A program made the position numbers and the translations under genes. Below the pieces are notes generated by a model. It made no database searches, had not been told where the DNA came from, and worked only from the letters and a program-made list of their open reading frames with translations. A stretch of DNA of 48,827 nucleotides from Clostridiales bacterium (GTDB taxonomy: Bacteria > Bacillota > Clostridia > Oscillospirales > Oscillospiraceae): positions 1 to 48,827 of the forward strand of contig JALFLH010000012.1 of NCBI GenBank assembly GCA_022774865.1, written 5' to 3'. Below, in pieces: positions 42,539-48,827 of this stretch; positions within the stretch are counted from its first letter, which is position 1; the number at the start of each line of letters is the position of its first letter.

Positions 42539-43105
42539 TTATTCCTCCTCTGATTGGGCAGCCAGATAGGCTGCCGGGCCGGTTTCATACAGGTTGTTGC
42601 CCTGACTGTCGATGATCACGATTACAGGAAAATTCTCCACCTCAAGCCGGTGGATAGCTTCCGCCCCCAGATCGGCGTAGGCGATCACTTCACATTTTTT
42701 GACACACCTGCCCAGCAGTGCGCCACAGCCGCCGATGGCCCCGAAATAAACCGCGCCATGGGTTTTCATGGCATTGATCACTTCCGGGCCGCGTCTGCCC
42801 TTGCCGATCATGCCGGTCTGTCCCAGCGCGATCAGCGTGGGGCTGTATGCATCCATACGGTAGGAGGTGGTGGGCCCGGCGGAGCCAATGGCCTGTCCGG
42901 GTCTGGCGGGCGTGGGACCTACAAAATAGATCACACTGTCTTTCAAATCGAAGGGCAGCGGTTCGCCCCGGGCGATGCTTTCACACAGCCGCTTGTGGGC
43001 GGCGTCCCGGGCAGTGTAAATCACACCGGAAATCAGGCAGCTCTGCCCCGCTTTCAGGGTACGCACCTGCTCCCGGGTCATGGGAGCCGTAATTGCAATG
43101 GGCAT
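42539..43105 (-). CDS. Fumarate hydratase, beta subunit (class I, FumB-type half)
   Basis: The 188-residue protein is the C-terminal half of a class I, [4Fe-4S] fumarase: GPTPARPGQAIGSAGPTTSYRMD (substrate region), GKGRRGPE, and FGAIGGCGALL with a Cys. It works with the alpha subunit encoded one base upstream. Two-subunit oxygen-sensitive fumarases fit an anaerobe. It could in principle be a tartrate dehydratase half; neighbouring malic enzyme favours fumarase. Confidence 0.92.
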   Translation of the reverse strand: MPIAITAPMTREQVRTLKAGQSCLISGVIYTARDAAHKRLCESIARGEPLPFDLKDSVIYFVGPTPARPGQAIGSAGPTTSYRMDAYSPTLIALGQTGMIGKGRRGPEVINAMKTHGAVYFGAIGGCGALLGRCVKKCEVIAYADLGAEAIHRLEVENFPVIVIIDSQGNNLYETGPAAYLAAQSEEE

Positions 43106-43106
43106 T

Positions 43107-43946
43107 TCAAAGCACCTCCGTCCGGTGTCTCGTCACGTGGCAGTTGATGTTTACCGCCACGGGAAGTCCGGCGATATGGGTTGGGAACCACTCCACATTC
43201 ACAGCCAGCGCGGTGGTCGCTCCCCCCAGCCCCTGAGGGCCGATGCCAAGGGTATTGATCTTTTCCAGCAGTTCCCGCTCCAGCGCCGCATAAAATGGGT
43301 CGGCATTCGGTTCATCCACCGGCCGCAGGAGCGCTTTTTTTGCCAGATACGCGGCCTTGTCAAAGGTACCGCCGATCCCCACGCCCACCACCACCGGCGG
43401 GCATGGATTGGGGCCGGCGTCTTGCACGACCTTCAGCACGAACTCCTTCACGCCCTCCAATCCGTCCGAGGGGCGCAGCATCCTGATCTGACTCATATTC
43501 TCGCTGCCAAAGCCCTTGGGCGCCACAGTGATCTCCACCCGGTCGCCGGGAACCAGCTCAGAATAGATAACGGCGGGCGTATTGTCGCCGGTGTTGACCC
43601 GGTTCAGCGGGTCCCGCACCACGCTTTTGCGCAAAAAGCCCTCCCGGTAACCCTGCCGGACGCCTTCATTGACCGCCTCCGTCACATCGCCGGTGATGTG
43701 CACCTCCTGGCCGATTTTCAGAAATACACAGGCCATCCCGGTATCCTGGCAAATGGGGAGATTCTCCCGATCCGCAATCTCAAAGTTTTCCACGATCCGT
43801 GACAGGATTTCTTTTGCGCCCGGCCAGCTTTCGCAGTCCCGTCCGGCACGGATTCGCTGCTGCATATCCGCCGGCAAATGGCAATTGGCCTCAATACAGA
43901 GTCTTTTGACCGTCTGTGTGATGCGCTGTGCTTCCAGTTCTCTCAC
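43107..43946 (-). CDS. Fumarate hydratase, alpha subunit (class I)
   Basis: The 279-residue protein is the N-terminal, iron-sulfur-bearing half: [10 protein letters not shown], LYxxN-like [28 protein letters not shown] with cluster and substrate residues. The start is taken as GTG at 43946, seven bases after GGGAGG, giving [17 protein letters not shown]; an upstream ATG at 43952 is too close and a further one at 43970 lacks a site. It begins the operon alpha-beta-malic enzyme-metallophosphatase, with its own promoter at 43992. Confidence 0.93.
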   Translation of the reverse strand: MRELEAQRITQTVKRLCIEANCHLPADMQQRIRAGRDCESWPGAKEILSRIVENFEIADRENLPICQDTGMACVFLKIGQEVHITGDVTEAVNEGVRQGYREGFLRKSVVRDPLNRVNTGDNTPAVIYSELVPGDRVEITVAPKGFGSENMSQIRMLRPSDGLEGVKEFVLKVVQDAGPNPCPPVVVGVGIGGTFDKAAYLAKKALLRPVDEPNADPFYAALERELLEKINTLGIGPQGLGGATTALAVNVEWFPTHIAGLPVAVNINCHVTRHRTEVL

Positions 43947-43991
43947 GCACATTCCTCCCAAAACAACCATTTCATATTTCAGAACGTCCCT

Positions 43992-44020
43992 ATTGTACCG
44001 CAGCCCTCAGCGGATTGCAA
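43992..44020 (-). promoter_or_regulatory. Promoter of the fumarase operon
   Basis: Minus strand TTGCAA (44015-44020), 17 bp, TACAAT (43992-43997). Confidence 0.75.
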
Positions 44021-44129
44021 ACTATTTTTCGAGGCGTATGGCAAGCAAATCCGAGAATCCCTCCGTTTCATCCCTGCCATCCGCAGTTTTCCTGTCCATT
44101 CCATAAAACCGGAAAGATTCGGATCTGAT

Positions 44130-44159
44130 GATGCAATCCCGATGCAGTTGTGATATACT
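44130..44159 (+). promoter_or_regulatory. Promoter of the two-component operon with direct repeats
   Basis: GATGCA (44130-44135), five bases, GATGCA (44141-44146), then -10 TATACT (44154-44159). The -35 is poor and covered by the first repeat. The 11-bp step fits an OmpR-type regulator binding as a dimer on one face of DNA; the same layout occurs at 47043. Confidence 0.55.
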
Positions 44160-44188
44160 TTTAAGGTCGAATGAAGGAGGTTGGATCT

Positions 44189-44842
44189 ATGATACGAATT
44201 CTGGCTGTGGATGACGAACGTCCCATCACGGAACTGCTTCGTCTGAGCCTGGGACGGGCTGGCTACAGCTGCGTCTGCGCCTATGACGGGATTGAAGCTG
44301 CCAACCTGATCGAGAAGGAACCATTTGACCTGATTCTGCTGGACATCATGCTGCCGGGCATCGACGGCTTCGAGCTGATGGATTACATCCGCACCACCGG
44401 AATTCCGGTGATCTTCCTGACCGCCAAAAATGCCGTTTCCGACCGGGTCAAGGGGCTGCGGATGGGCGCGGAGGACTACATTGTCAAGCCCTTTGACGTG
44501 CTGGAGCTACTGGCCCGGGTGGACGGCGTGCTGCGGCGGCACGGGAAACTGCAAACGGTTCTGCAGGTGGGCGGCCTGGAAATCAACACCCTCTCCATGC
44601 AGGTGACGCGCGGCGGCGTGGAAATCGCCCTGACCCGGAAGGAATATGAGCTTCTGCTGCTGTTTGCCCGGAATGTGGGAGTTGTACTGTCAAAAAACAC
44701 GATCTACGAGCAGGTCTGGGGCGGCGAATATCCCGAAAACACCCGCACCGTGGAGCTGCACATTCAGCGCATGAAGAAAAAAGTCGGCTGGGATGACCGG
44801 ATCAAGCCGGTCTACGGCATGGGCTACCGGCTGGAGGGCTGA
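44189..44842 (+). CDS. OmpR/PhoB-family response regulator
   Basis: The 217-residue protein has a receiver domain (about 1-115, acidic DDE 8-10, phospho-acceptor Asp52 in LLDIMLPG, Lys in YIVKPFD) and a C-terminal winged helix (about 125-217, TRKEYELLLLFARNVG to RTVELHIQRMKKKVG, YGMGYRL). The ATG at 44189 is chosen because AAGGAGG is seven bases upstream. The histidine kinase follows after three bases, so they form a cognate pair. Confidence 0.96.
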   Translation: MIRILAVDDERPITELLRLSLGRAGYSCVCAYDGIEAANLIEKEPFDLILLDIMLPGIDGFELMDYIRTTGIPVIFLTAKNAVSDRVKGLRMGAEDYIVKPFDVLELLARVDGVLRRHGKLQTVLQVGGLEINTLSMQVTRGGVEIALTRKEYELLLLFARNVGVVLSKNTIYEQVWGGEYPENTRTVELHIQRMKKKVGWDDRIKPVYGMGYRLEG

Positions 44843-44845
44843 ACC

Positions 44846-46255
44846 ATGAGCTACCGGCTGCGGCTGATTATCACAATTTCCCTTTTGATCGCCCTCACCT
44901 TCAGCTTGGGCGGCACCATTCAAATTTCGGCATCCTTTCAGGCCTCTCTCAATAAGCAGACAGAGGAGGCGCTGGAATCCTTTGAATCGGTGCAGAACAC
45001 GCTGTATCTGCTCAACTCCGTGGGCGGCCAGACCGGCTTCGACAGTCTGGAAATGGTTCTGGCTCAGATGGCGGAGCAGAACATGGGTCGTTGGCAGGCA
45101 TTGTCCCTGAAAGCAGGCGGCGATGTAATCTATGTCAGCGGAAACGCCGCTCTGAACGGCTACACCCTCCCCACGCCGGATTCGGGCCGGTGCAGCTACA
45201 TCCGGGTGGAGGATGTGTACGGCTATGGCTTTCTTGTTCTGGGCGTCATCAACGCCGGCGCGCAGGCTCTGACTCTGGAAGCCCGCTTTGACCTGAGTTC
45301 CGTGTATGAAACCAGAGATACCCAGCAGCGGCTGTATTTCATCATCTATCTTGTGGTAATGCTTTTCGGCATCATCACTGCTGTAATCCTGTCCTTTGCA
45401 CTCACCCGGCGGCTGCGCCGGCTGACCGCCGCTGTGCGGAAGATCTCCGGTGGAGACCTGTCCACCCGGTCCTCCATTGCCTCCCGGGATGAATTCGGCC
45501 AGCTTTCCCGGGATTTTGATGCCATGGCGGACAAGCTGCAGGAGAACATCAGCCATCTGGAATCCGACATTGAGCGGCAGGAGAGCTTCATGGGAGCCTT
45601 TGCCCACGAACTGAAAACCCCTATGACCTCCATCATCGGCTTTGCCGACCTGCTGCGCCAGGGAAATCTGGATGAGAACACCCGCATGATGGCAGCGGAG
45701 TACATCTATTCCGAGGGTCACCGTCTGGAGCGCCTGTCCTTCAAGCTGCTGGATCTGCTGTTGCTGAAAAAGGACGGCGTGACCATGAAGCGGGTCTGGC
45801 TGTCCACCTATCTGGCCGAGGTGGAAAAGGCCCTATCCCCCACCCTGCAGAGCAAGGGCATCCGTCTGGTGTGCCGGGCGGAGCAGAAGCGGGTGGCGCT
45901 GGAGCCGGATCTGGTGAAATCGCTGCTGTACAACCTGATCGACAATGCCTCCAAGGCCATGGACAACGGCGGCATCATCGGCGTAAAGGGCACGGCCATC
46001 CCCGGCGGCTGCCAGTTCCAGGTGGTGGACAACGGCCGGGGGATGGAAAAAGGGGAGCTGAGCAAAATCACCGAGGCATTCTACCGGGTGGACAAGGCCC
46101 GCTCCCGGAGCCAGGGCGGCGCGGGGCTGGGTCTCGCCCTGTGCAAGCAGATCGTGGAGCTGCACCATGGCAGCATCCGCTTTGCCAGCGAGCCGGGCAA
46201 AGGCACCCGGGTCACAGTCACACTGTACGGAAAGGCGGGACGGCCCAATGCGTAA
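44846..46255 (+). CDS. Sensor histidine kinase
   Basis: The 469-residue protein has two membrane helices (about 5-27 and 157-180) enclosing an outside sensor of about 130 residues, a HAMP region (about 180-235), the phospho-acceptor His254 in FAHELKTPMTSIIGF, and an ATPase domain with NLIDNASKAM, DNGRGM and GAGLGLAL. The sensor domain is not one I recognise. It overlaps the next gene by eight bases, indicating a three-gene operon. Confidence 0.95.
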   Translation: MSYRLRLIITISLLIALTFSLGGTIQISASFQASLNKQTEEALESFESVQNTLYLLNSVGGQTGFDSLEMVLAQMAEQNMGRWQALSLKAGGDVIYVSGNAALNGYTLPTPDSGRCSYIRVEDVYGYGFLVLGVINAGAQALTLEARFDLSSVYETRDTQQRLYFIIYLVVMLFGIITAVILSFALTRRLRRLTAAVRKISGGDLSTRSSIASRDEFGQLSRDFDAMADKLQENISHLESDIERQESFMGAFAHELKTPMTSIIGFADLLRQGNLDENTRMMAAEYIYSEGHRLERLSFKLLDLLLLKKDGVTMKRVWLSTYLAEVEKALSPTLQSKGIRLVCRAEQKRVALEPDLVKSLLYNLIDNASKAMDNGGIIGVKGTAIPGGCQFQVVDNGRGMEKGELSKITEAFYRVDKARSRSQGGAGLGLALCKQIVELHHGSIRFASEPGKGTRVTVTLYGKAGRPNA

Positions 46256-47009
46256 ACTGATACCGGCAGTAGCGACCCTGCTGGCCTTGGCTTTGATCTT
46301 CGCGGGCGCTTTTCTGCCCCAGATCACCGCGTTCGTCATGGATCGGGCGGAAAACGGCAAAATCGGCTCCGCGCCGATGCAGTCCGTGGAGCTGAATCTC
46401 CGTGACGGAACACAGCCGAACGATATGGTTCGCAAATTAGAATTGGTGCAGAGAATGTATACGGTTCCTGTGGACGCGTCGGAGACCTCCATGACCGTGG
46501 ACGAGGTATATGCCGCCGTGGAGCGCTGCATGGCGGACTATGTGGATGCAGGCATCTTTGAATGGTTCCAATACACCACCCGGGCGGCGGAACCCTTACT
46601 GGGCATTGATTCACAGGATATTCACAATACGGGCATTTTCTGGGGTGTTACCTATGTCAACGAAAAGGCTCCCTACCAAGCCCTGTTCGTGCAGATCGAC
46701 GATGAAAACGGGAAGATTTACTATCTGAGTTACGAGGACTATGAAAAAGAAAGCATCTATTCTGACCGCAGCCCGGAATATGCCGCCCGGATGAATTTTG
46801 TTCTGGATCACTTCACGGAAATCTTTTTTGACCAGCTCGGTCTGGCGGATGTCAAAAAGTTTTATGATTCCAAAGCTCTTGTGGAGGAGGAAGAAGTGGA
46901 CGGCGGCGTTTATCTGCGGCGCTATGTCATGGAAGATGACGAATATGGCGAAATATCCATTGAATTCTATGCCAATCCTTCCGGTTTTCGTCTCTACTAC
47001 CACAGTTGA
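46248..47009 (+). CDS. Membrane-anchored extracytoplasmic protein next to the histidine kinase
   Basis: The 253-residue protein has an N-terminal membrane anchor (about 5-25, LIPAVATLLALALIFAGAFLP) and a soluble outside part without motifs I recognise (acidic, rich in Tyr; SYEDYEKESIYSD mid-protein). The ATG at 46248 lies in the end of the histidine kinase gene (eight-base overlap), so translation is coupled. This position suggests an accessory that senses or transmits a signal to the kinase. No function is assigned. Confidence 0.72.
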   Translation: MRKLIPAVATLLALALIFAGAFLPQITAFVMDRAENGKIGSAPMQSVELNLRDGTQPNDMVRKLELVQRMYTVPVDASETSMTVDEVYAAVERCMADYVDAGIFEWFQYTTRAAEPLLGIDSQDIHNTGIFWGVTYVNEKAPYQALFVQIDDENGKIYYLSYEDYEKESIYSDRSPEYAARMNFVLDHFTEIFFDQLGLADVKKFYDSKALVEEEEVDGGVYLRRYVMEDDEYGEISIEFYANPSGFRLYYHS

Positions 47010-47042
47010 CTTCTTTTATCCTGTAACCAATTTTTCCAAATT

Positions 47043-47097
47043 GATGCAATTGTGATGCGGCACTGTGCCGAAAAATGATGCACCCTTTCTTTATACT
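47043..47097 (+). promoter_or_regulatory. Promoter region of the transglutaminase gene with the same direct repeats
   Basis: GATGCA (47043-47048), five bases, GATGCG (47054-47059), a third GATGCA (47077-47082), then -10 TATACT (47092-47097). The -35 (CGAAAA) is poor. The repeat step and the -10 match those at 44130-44159. Confidence 0.55.
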
Positions 47098-47131
47098 GTC
47101 AGCAAGACAGATGAAGAAAGGGTGTTTCTTT

Positions 47132-48046
47132 ATGGAATCAGCTTATCCCCCAAGAAGACGCAGGCGCCGCCGCCGAAGTTCCTTTTTCCCCCTGTTCATG
47201 GCGCTTGCCATACTGGCAGGCTTTGCCGTGCTCTGGGTGCACGCAGCGGATTCCGGGCACAGACCTGCGGCGCAGACCGGAACGAGCGTTGCGCCTCCCG
47301 CCGCCGCCGCCGAACCGGGAGACGCCATTCCTCCGGTCATTCAGGGCGTTCGGGATTTCACCGTCTATGCCGGAGAAACAGTGTCCTGCCGCAGCGGTGT
47401 CACCGTCACAGATGACTGCGACCTCAATCCTGTTCTGGAAGTGGATACCAGCGAACTGAACCCGGATGTACCCGGCTGCTATGAAATCATCTACACCGCC
47501 ACAGATTCCGCCGGCAACGTCAGCCGGGTCGCTGCGCTGGTCACGGTTCTGGAAAGGCCGGAAAACTACATCGCGCCGGATACCATCGACGCGGCGGCAG
47601 ACAAACTTCTGGCCGAAATTCTGAGTGACGGGATGACCGTCCGGGAGCAGGTGCAGGCAATCTACGCATGGGCCAGAACCAATATCAGCTACGGCGGCCA
47701 CTCTGACCGAACAGACTACCGTCAGACAGCCGGCCATGTTTTGAACGGCCGCAGCGGCGACTGCTTCGGCTATTTTGCCGTGACCAAGCTGCTGTTTGAG
47801 CGGCTGGGCATTCCCAACATCGACGTGCGCAAGGTGAAAAACTTCGACGGCGACAGCGACCACTTCTGGAGCCTTGTCAGTGTGGACGGTGGCAAGACCT
47901 ATTATCACTTTGACGCCACGCCCCGGGTGGGTGACGGAGACGATTTCTGTCTGGTCACCGACGCGTTTCTGGATGCCTACTCTGATTCGCACAAGGGCAG
48001 CCACAACCGGGACAAGTCCCTCTACCCGGCCACGCCGGAGGTATGA
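47132..48046 (+). CDS. Membrane-anchored transglutaminase-like protein
   Basis: The 304-residue protein has a very basic N-terminus (eight Arg in a row), one membrane helix (about 18-38), an Ig/HYR-like beta domain (about 68-140, ending NVSRVAALVTVLE) and a transglutaminase-type domain with Cys211 (SGDCFGYF), His244 (DHFWSLV) and Asp261 (HFDATP), the full triad. It faces outside and may cleave or crosslink wall-associated peptides. The ATG at 47132 follows AAAGGG by ten bases. It overlaps or abuts the racemase gene, so the two form one unit. Confidence 0.85.
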   Translation: MESAYPPRRRRRRRRSSFFPLFMALAILAGFAVLWVHAADSGHRPAAQTGTSVAPPAAAAEPGDAIPPVIQGVRDFTVYAGETVSCRSGVTVTDDCDLNPVLEVDTSELNPDVPGCYEIIYTATDSAGNVSRVAALVTVLERPENYIAPDTIDAAADKLLAEILSDGMTVREQVQAIYAWARTNISYGGHSDRTDYRQTAGHVLNGRSGDCFGYFAVTKLLFERLGIPNIDVRKVKNFDGDSDHFWSLVSVDGGKTYYHFDATPRVGDGDDFCLVTDAFLDAYSDSHKGSHNRDKSLYPATPEV

Positions 48047-48048
48047 CC

Positions 48049-48780
48049 ATGTTCAAACACAACAGAAGTCTTCTGGGTGTCATCGGCGGTCTGGGACCGC
48101 TGGCCACCGCGCACTTTCTGGAGCTGGTGGTGGACATGACCGACGCCCGCACCGATCAGGAAAACGTGGATATGATTATCTACAATTTTCCCTCCATCCC
48201 CGACCGCACCGGGTATCTGCTGGGAAGCAACCTGAAAAGCCCCCTCCCGGGTCTGCTCAGCGTGGGGCACGCGCTGGCACGGGACGGCGTATCCTGCATT
48301 GCCATTCCCTGCATCACCGCCCATTATTTCTATCCCCGTCTGGAAGCCGAGCTTCCTGTGCCCATTCTCAATGGCGTTCGGGAAACCGCCCGCTGTCTGA
48401 AGGATGCCGGGGTACACTGCGCCGGCATCCTGGCAAGCGAGGGCACCATTCACGCGGGTCTGTTCAACTGCGAACTGGAGTGCCTTGGAATCCGGCCGGT
48501 TGTCCCCTCCCCATCCCGGCAGGCGGATGTGACCAGCCTGATCTATGACGATATCAAGGCCGGGCGTCCGCCGGAGCTGTCTCACTTCGCGGCCGCAGAG
48601 GCGGAGCTGCGCGCCGCAGGCGCAGAAGTCATCATTCTGGGCTGCACAGAGCTTTCCCTGATCAAGCGGGATTACCCCATCGGCTCCGGTTTTCTGGATG
48701 CCATGGAGGTAATGGCCCGGCAGTCGGTTCTCCGCTGCGGGAGCAAGCTCCGGCGGAAATATCGCAGCCTGATTACATAA
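48049..48780 (+). CDS. Aspartate/glutamate racemase-family protein
   Basis: The 243-residue protein has the family signature LLGVIGGLGPLATAHFLE at the start and two active-site cysteines, Cys88 in PCITAHYF and one near 200 in ILGCTELSLI. It should interconvert L- and D-Asp or a related acid. The ATG at 48049 is seven bases after GGAGG in the end of the upstream gene; an ATG at 48043 (ATGA overlap) is an alternative. The next gene starts 13 bases downstream, so its product may use a D-amino acid. Confidence 0.9.
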   Translation: MFKHNRSLLGVIGGLGPLATAHFLELVVDMTDARTDQENVDMIIYNFPSIPDRTGYLLGSNLKSPLPGLLSVGHALARDGVSCIAIPCITAHYFYPRLEAELPVPILNGVRETARCLKDAGVHCAGILASEGTIHAGLFNCELECLGIRPVVPSPSRQADVTSLIYDDIKAGRPPELSHFAAAEAELRAAGAEVIILGCTELSLIKRDYPIGSGFLDAMEVMARQSVLRCGSKLRRKYRSLIT

Positions 48781-48792
48781 GGAGAGATCATC

Positions 48793-48827
48793 ATGCAGAC
48801 CAATATTCTGGAATATCTGGAGCAGAC
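48793..48827 (+). CDS. Start of a further gene, cut by the window edge
   Basis: Eleven full codons are visible (MQTNILEYLEQ) behind GGAGAG. The start resembles those of AMP-forming acyl/amino acid ligases (MxTNxLEYLE), but this is too short to prove. If so, a racemase followed by an adenylating enzyme would suggest activation of a D-amino acid. Confidence 0.4.
   Translation, partial: MQTNILEYLEQ

Noticed and set aside
40533..42569. Open frame (678 codons) on the plus strand over the metallophosphatase and malic enzyme
   Set aside because: Antisense to two enzymes with clear motifs; composition of a shadow frame.
1..48827. CRISPR array or rRNA operon
   Set aside because: No regularly spaced 25-40 bp repeats with unique spacers and no rRNA sequence were seen.

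Overview
The window looks like chromosome from an anaerobic, endospore-forming Clostridia bacterium, probably of the Oscillospiraceae/Ruminococcaceae type. The evidence is a GC-rich gene set with strong AGGAGG ribosome sites, sigma-A promoters, spoIVA, a SAM-I riboswitch on metK, ackA, a two-subunit class I fumarase with malic enzyme, and several TTG/GTG starts. I did no database search. Gene names rest on motifs and length; promoters rest on -35/-10 spacing counted by eye.

Layout. 1-1112 is the one mobile-looking, AT-rich part. It holds the start of a small Cys-rich protein, a strong terminator, repeated TTAGC words with a palindrome, one intact tRNA-Arg(CCU), and two tRNA-Arg-like sequences that keep only their 5' halves. 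1161-4341 holds prfB, secG and a His-dipeptidase. 4318-7768 (minus) holds a flippase-type exporter, a YitT protein and TmcAL, which diverges from ackA-pepT (7909-10380). 10516-12296 is a pair of ribokinase-fold kinases, followed by a dead IS630-type transposase fragment. 12624-19835 (minus) holds a YfhO-like protein, a PH-domain protein, spoIVA and an ABC-2 exporter.

20130-23997 holds yceD-rpmF and der-plsY-gpsA (translation, ribosome assembly, phospholipid start). 24077-25435 is metK under a SAM riboswitch. 25542-28042 holds a rhomboid-like protein with a zinc tail and glpK. 28080-32779 is a divergent pair: a zinc-ribbon/Ig-like membrane protein and a receptor-like Ser/Thr kinase with extracytoplasmic Fn3-like domains, followed by a zinc phospholipase C-like protein. 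32822-34917 holds an HD hydrolase, a deoxyinosine glycosylase-like protein and a SpoU methyltransferase.

34927-39382 is a molybdate module. A Crp/Fnr regulator diverges from modA-modB-modC and a molybdopterin-binding protein. One palindrome in the divergent region sits where it could activate modA and cover the regulator's own -35. 39435-43946 (minus) is a fumarase-malic enzyme-metallophosphatase operon. 44189-47009 is a two-component system with a membrane-anchored partner. 47132 to the right edge is a transglutaminase-like protein, an Asp/Glu racemase and the first codons of a further gene. The same spaced direct repeat (GATGCA, five bases, GATGCR) occurs before both the response regulator and the transglutaminase gene.

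The best candidates for undescribed biology are the broken tRNA-Arg array with its repeat field, the kinase/Ig-like divergent pair, the Crp/Fnr-molybdate switch, the shared response-regulator repeat, and the hairpin that buries the flippase ribosome site.
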